A DNA stretch of 64,000 nt from Macrotrachela quadricornifera (taxonomy: Eukaryota > Rotifera > Eurotatoria > Philodinida > Philodinidae), in assembly GCA_022393335.1 (NCBI GenBank), contig JAJEKB010020060.1, forward strand, positions 1 through 64,000, written 5' to 3'. The notes beneath the pieces are model-generated. The model saw nothing but the letters and a program-made list of their open reading frames with translations, searched no databases and was not told the origin of the DNA. A program made the translations under genes and the position numbers. Positions 1 to 11,730 of the stretch are shown piece after piece (positions within the stretch are counted from its first letter, which is position 1; the number at the start of each line of letters is the position of its first letter).

Positions 1-324
1 AAAAAAACGTTTGAAAGATCACTTTGACGTATGATACGTCTATGCCCTTTGATACGAAATACCTTTAACAAGATGATTATAAGGAAATACTTGATGACGT
101 ACATTTTTACTAAAATATAGAGCGCAGACAATAGCAAATACTTAGCACTACACATGGGCTATAACTGATAAAAATATCATCTTTTTCTGATAACTAGTTG
201 AAGCTAAATAAACAAATAGATGTTGGGGTACCATACCGCTGGTCATGTCCATATATAAGTATGAATTTAATATATATATTATTTGGTTTCCAACGCATAT
301 AATCGATAGTAGAATATTTTAATA
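1..324. other. AT-rich stretch without recognised features
   Basis: I see no coding signal or clear repeat here, only AT-rich sequence leading into the tandem array that follows. Confidence 0.5.
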
Positions 325-1138
325 TGAGAAAATATAATATGATGTATTAGACTATATTGTTGACTTGTATTAATGTTTTATTATAGAGTAAACTAAAAAA
401 TAATTTTGTGTGAGATATTATGATATACTAAATTATATTGTATTACCATGTTTCATCAAAAACAATAAATATTCTAAGAAGAGATGAGATCATGTGATGT
501 ATTAGTCTATATTATTAAATTATATTAATGTTCTGTTGTAAAGTAAAATATAACAATTGTTATATGAGATAATATGATGTACTAAAATATATTGTGATAC
601 CATGTTCCATCGAATAGAGTAAAATAAAATATTATAAGAAGACATGAGATAATTTGATGTATTAATCTATATTATTGGGTTGTATTAAGGTTCTGTTATA
701 AATACAATAATTTCATATAAGATAATATAATATAATAATAAAACATATTATGATACCATGTTTCATTGAATAGAATAAAGTAAAATATTATAAGAAGAGA
801 TGAGATAATTTTGATGTATTAATCTATATTATTGAATTGTGTTAAGGTTCTGTTATAGAGTAAAATATATACTAATTTTATATGATATAATAAAATATAT
901 TGTAATATCATGTTCCATCGAATAAAATAAAATAAAATAAATTATTATAACGAGAGATGATATAATTTGATGTATTAATCTATATTATTGAATTGTATTA
1001 AGGTTCTGTTATAAATACAATAATTTCATATAAGATAATATGATATAATGAAGTATAGTGTGATACTATGTTCCATCGAATAGATTAAAATAAAATATTA
1101 TAAGAAGACATGAGATAATTTGATGTATTAAACTATAT
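325..1138. repeat. Tandem array, ~157-bp unit, about five copies
   Basis: The marker word GATGTATTA with its flanks recurs at about 157-bp spacing (near 335, 492, 655, 813, 970 and 1127). Each unit also holds a copy of AAGGTTCTGTTATA and of CCATGTTCCATCGAAT or close variants. The copies have diverged by point changes and small indels, so the array is not young. No coding potential is seen. It ends abruptly at the left arm of the long inverted repeat. Confidence 0.85.
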
Positions 1139-1145
1139 TCTCTTT

Positions 1146-1752
1146 CTCGCAGAGAAGAGTCTTGCAAACATAAATTGTCTGCTTGGTTGCTTGCTTGTAT
1201 GTCCGCACAAAGTCAAAAAAACATTTTATTAATATTATCCATTAAAACTTAACCAAAGGGTAATCGGGATCGAGGAGCTCGAATCTGATGTTAGTTTTTT
1301 AAATATTTTTTTTTGGATCAATTTTTTACACAAAGAATCACTTTTTTTGCAAAAAAAAAAATTTTGTATAACGGTTGATCGAGGGGTAATCGGGGTCGAG
1401 GAATTCGAATCTGATGTTACTTTATCAAAGTTTTTTTAAGGACCACTTTCATTACACAAAGAACCACTTTTTTTAAGATGGTTGACCGAACGGTAATCGC
1501 GGACGAGGAATTCAAATCTGAACTCAGTTGAATAAAAATTTTTTTAAGATCAATTTTTCAAACAAACGACAAATTTACAACAAAAAGCATTTGTTTTTTA
1601 TGAAGTTTGGTCAAAGGCAGTTGAGGTCGAGGAACTTGAATCTGGCTTTGGTTTTTTTAATTTTATAAATGAATAGCATGACGGTAGTTTAGAAACACGA
1701 TTTCTATGAGAAAGAGATGAGCGAGTCTTCAGACGAGCGTTACTTGTTACAA
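1146..1752 (+). repeat. Left arm of a long inverted repeat (partner 8645-9147)
   Basis: This block is matched in reverse complement by 8645-9147. The outer part (AGTCTTGCAAACATAAATTG) and the inner part (CTCGCTCATC and ACGCTCGT words read from the other side) both match. Inside the arm a unit of roughly 115 bp repeats about four times, each with GGTAATCGGGGTCGAGGA followed by a T-rich stretch and CACAAAGAA. Degenerate units of the same kind lie at 2040-2230, 7880-8300, 12950-13010 and 18030-18110. Confidence 0.8.
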
Positions 1753-1896
1753 TATTCTGTTAATGTTTTATTATATCAGTATGTATATAAGATTTATTAT
1801 TTTTCTTCTATTGTATGTAAATTGTAGTATAATGTTATAACATGAGACGAGATAATGTGATATAATAAATTACTATATTGATATTTTGTTCCCTTT

Positions 1897-1982
1897 TCTG
1901 AAAGAAAGGATTATAGAGCATTTAAATACGCCGGCTAAAATGCTTAAAGTTTGTCTGTCTGTCTGTCTGTCTGTCCGACCAA
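1897..1982. repeat. Hairpin plus TCTG-repeat end module
   Basis: CCCTTTTCTGAAAGAAAGG begins the block and a (TCTG)n tract at 1951-1975 ends it, followed by CCAAGCCAATCAGAA. The same order (CCCTTTTCTGAAAGAAAGG, then a TGTCCGTCTATCTGTCC tract, then CCAAGCCAATCAGAA) recurs at 7738-7825. I read this as the conserved end of a dispersed non-coding element. Confidence 0.65.
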
Positions 1983-2811
1983 GCCAATCAGAATTCAGCA
2001 TTCACTAAACCAATGAAAATCCACCAGTAGTTCTAAGAAAAATTCGATACATAGGTTTTTGGAGTCGACGAATCGATTGGTGGTGTCGGTTTTTCAAAAT
2101 TTTTCGAAATTAATTTTTTTACACAAAGAACAGGCTTTTTTACGAAAAATATGATTTTTTATAAAGTTTCACCAAAGATAATCGGAGTCAAGGAATCGAA
2201 TGGTACTATTAGTTTTTCAATTTTTTCAAATAGATTTTTTCTTTTGACCGAAGTGAGGTTATATGAAAAATTCTGATAGGATTTCGTATATATGTCTGTT
2301 TGTGCGAGGCCATAGCGCGCAGGTTTAATAAGTGTAAGATTACGAAACCGATTTTCGCAATCTGGAAAGTAAGCCAATTAAAGTTTTCTAATGTCGTACT
2401 TTGAGCCAAGCGCAGTTTTTGGCTCTAGGTTTCATAGAAACGGATGTTTTCGAGCTCGCTTTCTTCACAATTAGAGTTTTTGAAGTCAGAAGTCAATTCC
2501 ATCAAGGATTTTTGGTGTTGCGCTTCCAACCAATAAAACTATTGTAGCTGAACAGTTCATTGAATCATAGATTTTCAATGTTAGTTTAGGAGATTCGAGA
2601 TTTTATCAAGCTGAAAATGCAATGAATCAGAGGTTTGCGAACTTATGCTCTCATTCAATCACAGTTTTTGCGGTCTAAGTTTCAAAAAATGACGAGTTTT
2701 CGATGTCGAGCTCTTGATCAATCACAACAGTTTCAGGATGGATGTTTAAGTATTCAGAAATCTAATAACGAGGTATGTAAATAACAGAGCTGGGGAACTC
2801 AATCAAAAAAC

Positions 2812-2968
2812 GCCCAACTCAACTCGATTCGGTTCGATTCTTGAATTAAAACGAATTGAATTGAAAATTTTTTTAAAAGCTATCGAACTGAGTTGAATTG
2901 AGAATTTTTTCAAAAACTATTGGATTAAATCGAATTGAGTTGAAAATTTTTTCAAATGAATCGAATCA
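2812..2968. repeat. Short tandem array, ~52-bp unit
   Basis: About three degenerate copies of a unit containing CGAATTGAGTTGAAAATTTT, rich in CGAATT and TCGATT words. No coding signal is seen. Confidence 0.6.
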
Positions 2969-3050
2969 AATTAATTCCCTTTTTCAGCTGAGTAGCCCAC
3001 CTCTGATATAGAGAAAGCTGTAAAGAATGAAGAAGAACGGACGCACAGAC

Positions 3051-3108
3051 GAGGGGCTATCCATTAGTGGCCCCCCGAAAAAGCATCGACGAACGACTAG
3101 CCAATCAT
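3051..3108. mobile_element. Small hairpin element, copy 1
   Basis: An imperfect palindrome around GGCCCC, with outer word GACTAGCC on the right. It shares CATCGACGAACGACTAG with the copy at 5724. It is one of four related hairpins in the first 10 kb. Confidence 0.55.
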
Positions 3109-3649
3109 TTCTATTATTAATTAAAATTAAGTATGTTCCAGACTAATTAGGGGTTGTTTTAGCAGAAATAAGTTTACGAAGGAACAACCCCGACTATCTA
3201 CTCACTTTTGAATCGAGTATATGCCCAAGTGATAGACTACAGTGAACTATTAAACGCCCACAAAGGATTTGGTTTCTCAGATCGTTCAAGCAGAGATATA
3301 CAATTATTAGTGTTACTAGTTTGGCTGCACTACTGTACTAATATATATGATATCTTTCAATGCGGTGCAAGTTTATATCATTAGTAAAGTAGCCAATACT
3401 GGTTAAGATCCTAGAATGTGAAGTTAAATCAATGCTTTTTATCGGAGATATAAACTTGTTTTTCATGCGGGTTCATTATAAAAAACAATATGTACTCTTC
3501 CTCAAGGATGCAAATACTCCATTGATTGAAGGAAGGATCATATGGAAAAAACTAAAAAAGAGGTTGTGTGTCTAATCGTTTGTGCTAAGCTCAAAAGTAC
3601 ATCAGAGTCCAGATAAGTTTGTACTCTTGCATGTATACTTGCACGCGTT

Positions 3650-5692
3650 GTTTTCGATACCCAGGTGAACCAATCCCAGAGTCGGATCCGATCGGAATGT
3701 ATCGGATCCTATACGTATATCATCGAAGACCTGGACACAAAATCGTGTTGGAACTCGTCGGATTACGCAGTCACTCGGATGCGAGTAACTTAATCCGATA
3801 AAATCCGATACTACAATAGTGAAATGATGACTGCTCAAAACTTAACGATGTAGGACAAAATACAAAAATCAATCTTATAACTATCTCCATTCATTCGTGA
3901 CTATTTGATCTTCTATTACAAGAAAACACCGCATTTTTAATGCAGACATCAGCTTGAAAGAAAAAATAACCTAGTTACTCGTATCAGTATGATTCCATAC
4001 ACCCGTAAAATCACCAGAAACACACTATATGTCATCTAGTTAATAATAGTATCCACAGTAAACCATTGCGATTTATAACACATTTTTTATGAGTATTGTC
4101 ATGTGTTAATACATCGGATGAAGCTTTCTTTATCGTTCAGCTAACTCTCAGCAGTTTTATATATCTATCCATATACAAAATCAAGTATATCCACACGTCT
4201 TCTATCATATGGAAAAATGTGTTCTGTTATTTCATACTTCTTTTTCCATTGTACATGAATATTTAGTATGATAGAAGCCGACACACAAGGTCTTACTAAT
4301 AGATGAATTCAATTTTATTCAAGGCGTAATCTTTCATGAATACCCAGTAATGAAATCCACACTGTTCACCTGATAATTCTCATGAAGTTGCAAGAACCCT
4401 ATCTGATAGCCATATTGTTTTTCACTTGCAAATTTCACTTGTGTGCATATCTTAATTACTTATGCAATGTTACACATATTATTCAACGGGATCAAGTTTT
4501 CACATTTCATATATCTAACCCTCGTTTCGATGCTTGCCAACTACTTCGATACAATCCTTTCCGCAACACATAAATGGCCACCCACAGCAACACCCTCACC
4601 ATACTAAACAAAATGTTTACGCTAACTGCTGAGAAAATCACGGTAGCATCATTAGAAGAGCAAAATGGACCCACAAGCGCACAATTTCGAGTCTTGCATA
4701 GGTCCCGCAATATCCTTCATACGCGACATATAGGTAGAAAAGTGCTAGATTTTAAATCTCGGAAAAGAAAAAAATCTTATCGAAAAAAATTAGTCCAAAA
4801 CTAGAGTCAACGATTCTAAACCCGAAAAAAATTCCAAAAAAGAAAACAAAATCTTATCGAAGAGCTTGTCAGCGCAGTTCCTTTGGGACCAAAATGTGGA
4901 ACTCACATGCTTTCAGAAGAAATATACTAAACAGCCATCAGTTCTTATGTTCTGCAAAGCAAAACATGTAGTGATCTTGATTGCTCTTTTCTTTCGTCGC
5001 TCCACTACATAGGAAAACTTATGTAAAGATCTTCATTTTATTTATCTTCCCTCTTTGTTCTTCCCGATCAATGTCAAAGCACACGCTATGCTCTTTCACT
5101 GTGGTTGCTAGGGTCTGTAACAGAGATGTGTCTGTAAGGAAGGGATGTCTATAGGAGGGGGAGGTGTCTGTAAAGGAGATTCCTGTAAGGGAGAAGCCCT
5201 AAAAACCTCGACTTAAAAACTATACTCACTATTTTTCTTCGAAAAAATATGTGAGTTCCACAAAAACTGGTGGAAGACTATAGCCTAGGATTTTAAATCA
5301 GAAAAAACTCTCCAAAACGAAAAGAAAATCTTATCAAAAAAAACTAGTCGAAAACTAGAGTCAAGGATTTGAAATCCGACAAAATCCTTCACACACCACA
5401 TATAGCTACAAATCTGGGAGATTCAACGCTCCGAAAAAGAGAAAAAAGTTCTTACAGAAAAAATTGGTCAAAAACAAGAATGAAGGATTTTAAATCCTGA
5501 AAAAAGAAAAAAAATTCGTTTAGAAAAACGCTGGTTGAAAGCGAGGGTGGAGGATTTTAAATCGGTCGGATATCATCGGAATCCGATACTAATCCGACAG
5601 TTGGATTCCCGTGCGGTTCCAACACTAGGAATCCTATAGGGTCCGGTGTCGGATTGGTTCACCTAGGTACCCAGTCGTGAACTTATGAAGTG
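3650..5692. mobile_element. Non-autonomous element with divergent terminal inverted repeats
   Basis: The left end (3650-3815, with CCCAGGTGAACCAATCC and repeated CGGATCCGAT-type words) matches the reverse complement of the right end (5560-5692, with GGATTGGTTCACCTAGG). Between them are degenerate ~75-bp repeats at 4740-4860 and 5270-5560, each with GATTTTAAATC and AAAATCTTATCGAAAAAA. No transposase coding is visible. A word at 4862-4905 (AGCTTGTCAG, then CCTTTGG, then ATGTGGAA) reappears at 38882-38925, so part of this element is dispersed. Confidence 0.6.
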
Positions 5693-5723
5693 TTTTGCTC
5701 TGGTGCTTTGTATTTAACAGTGG

Positions 5724-5767
5724 GAGCGACTTATCGTGAGTGGCATCGACGAACGACTAGTCGCTCA
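5724..5767. mobile_element. Small hairpin element, copy 2
   Basis: GAGCGACT at the left is matched exactly by AGTCGCTC at the right; the middle carries CGTGAGTGGC. Same family as 3051, 6946 and 9771. Confidence 0.65.
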
Positions 5768-5769
5768 TT

Positions 5770-6940
5770 TGTGAGGATCAACATGGATTCTTACAGAGTA
5801 GGTCTGTAGAAAATCTACCAGGTATTTCGAAAAAAACATCATTGAGATTCTGATATTCAAAAATTTTAATATAACGCAACTTTTTTAGAAAGATGACGAA
5901 ATTGAATTTATAATGGATAGCTACCAACGAAACTTGAACTTCGACATGCTCAACGAGAATTATTTTCCTATGAATTATAGGTTTTTCTCTTGAAAGCTAA
6001 ACGCCAATTTGATAGAGGGGTATATAAATAACTTTTAAGCACGCTTTTTAATAGACTTATATATGGAACTTCTGCATCTTTTTTCAGTTCATTATAGGAA
6101 TATAACATATCTTAGATGAACAATGCTGGAAATTTTGTAATTCTTCTCCAATATTAGTCAGTTTTCACACAAACTTTGTGTCTTTTATCCCAGGATTCGG
6201 AATAGAAGTGTTATTTTTCCTTGGTTGTCGAGATATATTCTATTTATTTCTTGTTGACTGACAGACTAATCATTTTCTAATTGGTTTTTCCTGATATATT
6301 AGCATTTCTCTTCCTTTCATTACTTATTTAACTGCTAGCTTAACTTGTCCTGTAAATGCATTCAATAAATCTATAATGGGCTTCGGTAACTTATCGTGCA
6401 TTCAGACATATACAGAAGCACTTATCTAGAAAATTTGATCGTGGTAATCATTCATATATAAATTAAATTTACACTGAAAAGTTATCTATATATCGCTTCG
6501 CAACTTTTAGATCATCTCTTACTTATATACAAATCATTATTTTTTGACAATATCTAAGTCAATTCATAAGCGGAAGGCTAACTAACAGATGCAGATGATC
6601 TATTGCTCATGAAATATTCTGCAAATAAGCATCAAATTAATAAATTTACATGCTTCTACATTTTTCGGGTCATTTCAACATGTATGACGGACAGTAAGTG
6701 ATATAAATTCAATTACAAACATAGTGTTAAAAACAATAATATCCAAACGCTACAGCAGTATTCCATTCAGTTCGCCAGAAGGTACTTTATCATAAAGAGT
6801 ACGTAAAATAGGCTTAGTTTTTGAACTTCGTCTCTAAAGTTCTATTCTAAACCTCATAACCGTTCGTACACAGTCAGGCATGATTTTCTTGGATTGTGAA
6901 GGAAATTTGATTATTAATTGCTGAATGAAGCAAACATAAA
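5770..6940. other. Unassigned AT-rich sequence
   Basis: Short frames occur on both strands, but none has splice-site support or a recognisable motif. I assign nothing here. Confidence 0.4.
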
Positions 6941-6945
6941 CAATG

Positions 6946-7001
6946 GAGTGGCCAGTCGTGAGTGGCGCCCCGAAGTGGCGCCGACCAACGGCTAGCCACT
7001 C
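6946..7001. mobile_element. Small hairpin element, copy 3 (best preserved)
   Basis: GAGTGGCCAGTCGT on the left pairs with ACGGCTAGCCACTC on the right. The middle contains GGCGCC on both sides of a CCGAA loop, so the whole 56 bp can fold as one GC-rich hairpin in AT-rich surroundings. Confidence 0.75.
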
Positions 7002-7737
7002 CTTTGAAAGGCTGACATTCAAAACAAAAAAGACGTTTTGGCAAACTTACAACGGTTTGCATGATATATGGAATCTAGTAATGTGCTTCCTTTGGAAACG
7101 AAGGAACATATTCGAAAGGCTTGGTACGCAAAATGCAAAACAAAATCTCTATCGTCACACATGATTTCTTCAATAAATTGTGCTTGTGTATTTTTTTTTT
7201 CTTTGTTTTAGTTCTTTGCTTCTCTTTTCGTTTGCGTTCTATTATTCCAGATTAGGAGTGATCCTATTAAAAATCTACAGATTCTTACGAATTGAGAACT
7301 AATTTGGTTTAATCGTAACATAGTTAGAAGGTTAGTTTGAGAAGAAGACAGAATGAGGGTGTTCATTAGTCGTAAATGATGCCTTGTAGAAACTCTGACA
7401 AGCAATCCATCATTCATTTACAAGGTTAAAATAATCTCCTCTTGCGTACAACTTTTGACGAAGTCTAGGATATTTTTGGAAAGAAGTATGCCAACTGTAG
7501 CCCAAGTGACTAACGTCAGCACTTTATTAATGATTGGTTTTGGAAAATTATAAAATGTGAAAAGTTTGTTCAGCTTGAGGTGACTATAGTATCACACTTA
7601 TTAATAAGTTACCTGACAATGATTCTCAAAAGAAATAGAATGAATTCAGTCGAGGGTTAGACGAGTCACCATTGGCGAGTGTTACTTGTGCTATTTGTTG
7701 GTTTAACGTTGTTGTCTTTCTCGAGGCTTATTTTTAT

Positions 7738-7825
7738 TCCCTTTTCTGAAAGAAAGGTTTATACCGGACAAAATATGCTACTGAAAATTAATAAAATTTG
7801 TCCGTCTATCTGTCCAAGCCAATCA
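7738..7825. repeat. Second copy of the hairpin plus TCTG end module
   Basis: Direct copy of the module at 1897-1982: CCCTTTTCTGAAAGAAAGG, a TGTCCGTCTATCTGTCC tract, then AAGCCAATCAGAA. Degenerate 115-bp units follow at 7880-8300. Confidence 0.65.
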
Positions 7826-8644
7826 GAAAAAAGCATGAATTTTATTAATACTAGTAACTGTTAATATTTACTGAATTCATTGACTAAATGTTTTTGTGGT
7901 CGCGGAATCTAATGGCACCATTACTTTTTTTTGAAAAACATAATTTTCTCTAAAAAGTCTGATCAAAAGGTTTTCAGGGTCGGGGTATCCAATGGTACCG
8001 TTGGTGTTTTATGATTTTGCAAAAAAACTTTTTTACGGCAAAAAAATATTTTTTTAAAGAAAAAAGTAATGATTTTTTATAAAGTTCGACCAAATGGTTT
8101 TGGGGGTCAGGGAATCGAATAGTACTATTAGTTTTTTATAATTTTGGAAAAAAAAATTTTTTTACCACCAAAAAAAATTTCTTTTTAAAAAAATAGTGAT
8201 TTATTAAAAAGTTTTATCAAAGATTGTATAGATTAAAAAATCGATTGATAGCATTAGCCTTTCTTAAAATTTTGGTAGTAATTTTTGACTGCGGAAGGTT
8301 TTTTCTAAGGAAATAACGATTTGCTTGCAGAATTGAAGCAGGGATCATATAGCATCAAATAAGTTTGTAGTTTTACAGGCATGCTTATTTCCAAAGTTTG
8401 TCGTATGTTTGCGTAATCACCCGAATCGGAAAATGATGTCACCTAGATTAATATTTAAAACTTGTGATTTTCTATAAGAAAACTCTAAGAATGATTGTCG
8501 AAAGTATAGAATCCGAATCTGGAGTCAAATTTGAGATTAATAATAAGTAAATAAGCAATTCATAGTTTGTTTTGTTATTTTTCTTAAAAAGTTTGATTCA
8601 AGATAACCGAATGTCACTAAATCAAGATCGAATGGGTTTTACCA

Positions 8645-9147
8645 AATAAGTAACGCTCGTATAAAGACTCGCTCAGCTCTTTCTCGTGGAAATCGTGTTT
8701 CTAAACTACCGTCAAGCTATTCATTTATAAAATTAAAAAACCGAAGTCAAATTCAAGTTTCTCGACCTCAACTGTCTTCGACCAAACTTCCTAAAAACAA
8801 ATGTTCTTTGTCAAAGATTTGTCGTTTGTTTAAAAAATTGAGCTTCAAAATATTTTTACAAAACTAACCTCAGATTTGAACTCCTCGTCGTCGATTACTC
8901 TTTGGTCAACTCTTACGAAAAAAATTGCTTTGTAAAAAAGTGGTCCTTTTGTCCAAAACAATTCATCCATAAAAAATTTTAAAAAAACTAACATCAAATT
9001 CGAGTTTCTCGACCTCAATTACCCTTCGGTCAACCCTTATAATAAAAATCTCTTTTTTACCTTTATATAAGTTTTGGATCTATCAATGAGGTGCGGACAT
9101 ACAACCAAGCAAACAATTTATGTTTGTAAGACTCTTCTCTACGAGGA
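8645..9147 (-). repeat. Right arm of the long inverted repeat (partner 1146-1752)
   Basis: Reverse-complement match of the left arm, including CAATTTATGTTTGTAAGACT at the outer end and GTAACGCTCGT at the inner end. The arms are about 6.9 kb apart. The segment may be a composite foldback element or two copies inserted head to head; I see no transposase between them. Confidence 0.75.
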
Positions 9148-9149
9148 GG

Positions 9150-10290
9150 AGAATGAACTGTCTCCAGTAAAAAGTCACCAAAGATAATTAGCTATAGGGA
9201 ACCCAAATCTAAGTTTAATATTTCAATATTGTTAGTTATTAATTAGCGATGAATGCATAAATCATTGTTTTTGATAAAACTTGACTGACCGTTGTCAGAT
9301 ACAGAAAAACGAATTCACAGTGAATAAAAGCTTTTTTAATCTATTTCTTAGCTTTTTTAATGAACTCCTTGTTATTTTAAACTTGAATTAAGAATAATCG
9401 AGGGTCATGAATCCATGTTCGACATTCATTCTAATAGGACCATTTTTCTTTGTACATTACTATACGTCAGAGCTTTGAGTAAGATTTATACAGAAGTATG
9501 TAGAAAAAAGCGAAGTGGCTGTTTGGTGTCCTGTTGTTGAGTCTTCATAGATATCAACCTTAAAATAACATTCAAAATAGATGAAGAGTTTTCCTAGGCC
9601 ATAATGTAATCTACTCTATTTGTACAATTTTGAATAGTTTTCCTTTTTTTAATTCCTTAGTGAGTGTATTAAAAAATGTCCAGTAACTTTTTGAGAGGAA
9701 TTCAAACGAGATGCATCTGTTCGGTTCAAACCTAAACTAATATTGAAATATGTAGCAGTGTTAAACATGGAAACGGCTAGTCGTGAGTGGCCAACCGACT
9801 ATTCGTTGATTTAAAAAATTTATCATAAGTGTATCAAGGGAGATTTGGAATATCTTGATAGATTCTCAGATAATTTGATTCCTGAGAAAAAATAATTCTT
9901 TATTAGACGTTTTATGTAACAGAGCATAGTCAGTAAAGGAATTGTGAATACTAACATAGTATTATCTGCTTACTGTAACGTATTCAGAAATAAATATGTG
10001 GTCATGGTGTCTTAAAACTTTAAGAAGCTGTCCAAAATTTTATGATTTGAAAAAAGATATTTTTTTTATGGAATTGCGGTTTGGAGTGATCGCCATGTGC
10101 TAATGGCACTGAACTTGATGAACAAACTGAAGCATCAGAATCGTATCTAATTCTGTTTTCTTAACTATTTCCAGCCGGCTACCAGAGCAGAGGAGCAAAA
10201 AAAATTTTTCATACATTTCTGGTGTTGGTAGGTCATAGAAGTAAGAAAAGTTTATGTTTCGGAACAACAAGCGTTTCAACATATAATGAT
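9150..10290. other. Unassigned sequence with a fourth hairpin copy
   Basis: A partial copy of the small hairpin lies near 9771-9815 (ACGGCTAGTCGTGAGTGGCC). I see nothing else that I can support. Confidence 0.4.
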
Positions 10291-10292
10291 TT

Positions 10293-10880
10293 AATGTATC
10301 CAAATGGATACATCTGGCCATTGAGGAACAAAAAGTTTTGAAAAACTCTTTTTTGCCTATCCAAATTCAATATTTTGTAGTTTTTTACATCTATACTTGT
10401 AGACCTAACTATAGTTTGTCTGTTTGTCCATATTTTGCAGGCCAAAACTTGAATATTTTGTAGAATACTCTGAGATTTTCCAGTATGATGGAAAATCAGC
10501 TTAGTTTTTCGAGGAAATTTCTGTCCATTCTGAAACATTCTAGAAAGTTTTTGGATGTTCTGTACTTTTTAGAGCTAGATTAATACGAAACGTTCAGACA
10601 CCTTCTAGGATGCTCCTGAATGGTCAGAAATTTCCTAGAAAAATTGAGCTATTTTTTCACCACATTGAAAAATCTTACAGCATTCTACAAATATTCAAGC
10701 TTTGGCTTGCAAAATACGAACAAAGAGACAAATTGTGATTACGTGTGCACGTATAGATGTAAAAAAGTTACAAAATGTCCAATTTGGATAGACGAAAAAA
10801 AAAGATATTTTCATGATTTTTTTTGTCCCCTAGGGACCGGATGTATCCAAATGGATATAAGCCAATATTTTATTGTTTGC
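10293..10880. mobile_element. Foldback element, arms ~250 bp
   Basis: The outer word ATGTATCCAAATGGATA is present at both ends in opposite orientation. The arms 10293-10540 and 10615-10880 match in reverse complement with perhaps 75-80% identity, around a centre rich in TTCTAGAA-type words. Apparent frames on opposite strands of the two arms resemble each other only because of this symmetry. No TSD was resolved. Confidence 0.7.
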
Positions 10881-11095
10881 GTCTTGTGAATAATCTGTCT
10901 TAGTAGTCCAATAGACAATAGGTCTATGAAGGAAAATTAATAACTAATTGCTTCAAACTTAGATTATTTAGAGACACCAGAATAAGATCATTTTCATACG
11001 GATGCTATTTTGGAGCATTAAGTGTGGAACCAGTCAATTTACAAGTGATTTGTTTTTTCCTTCTAAATGCATAAATTTGTGCCAAAATGTGTTAA

Positions 11096-11726
11096 CTTAC
11101 GAGGGAAGGTCCCCAAGTGTGAGTCTCAGTTTTGAATGGGATATATATACCAATTTGTAGAGCTCGACGAGCTGATTCTCGTGGTATGTTTCGTTTTTCT
11201 CCATATCTTGCACTTCTTGAATTCTGGTTATTTGACTAAATTTTTCACCTACCCTAAGGATTATAAGAAGAAATCGAATTACGAGATTTTCACCTGACAA
11301 TTTGGCCATAGATAGCTCTCATAGTCATTAGAACATCCTAAAAATTTCAGCTCACAAGAATGTTTCCTTCTTGAGATACTGGACATTCAACATATAATCA
11401 TATATCACAGGTTACGGTAGAAAATCGAGCGTCTTCATCATTCGATATCTCAAGAAGGAAACATTCTTGTAGGCTGAAATTTTTAGGATATTCTAATGAC
11501 TGTGAGAGCTATCTATGGCCAAATTGTCAGGTGAAAATCTCGTAGTTTGATTTCTTCTTATAATCCTTAGGATAGGTGAAAAATTTAGTCAAATAACCAG
11601 AATTCAAGAAGTACAAGATATGGGGAAAAACGAAACATACCACGAGAATCAGCTCGTCGAGCTCTACAAACTGGTATATATCCCATTCAAAACTGAGACT
11701 CACACTTGGGGACCTTCCCTCGTCAG
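11096..11726. mobile_element. Palindromic MITE flanked by TTAA (piggyBac-like)
   Basis: Arms of about 285 bp (11096-11383 and 11443-11726) are near-perfect reverse complements around a ~60-bp loop. The ends read CTTACGAGGGAAGG and, on the other strand, CTGACGAGGGAAGG. TTAA lies immediately outside both ends (11092-11095 and 11727-11730), the target-site duplication typical of piggyBac-type elements. It has no coding capacity. About 63 bp in from each end it has AGAGCTCGACGAGCTGAT, which another palindrome in the window shares. Confidence 0.85.
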
Positions 11727-11730
11727 TTAA

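Noticed and set aside
3602..3838. Overlapping frames on both strands
   Set aside because: They lie in the inverted end of a non-autonomous element rich in CGGATC words.
6690..6950. Minus-strand coding-like fragment with YDKVPSGELNGILL
   Set aside because: The frame is short, has no splice sites or homology that I can name, and breaks on both sides.
10500..10620. TTCTAGAA words as heat-shock elements
   Set aside because: They recur through the foldback centre and again at 57180-57460 with no gene downstream. I cannot separate them from repeat sequence.
10233..10889. Two mirror-image frames that resemble each other as proteins
   Set aside because: They lie in the two arms of a foldback element, so the similarity is imposed by the palindrome.
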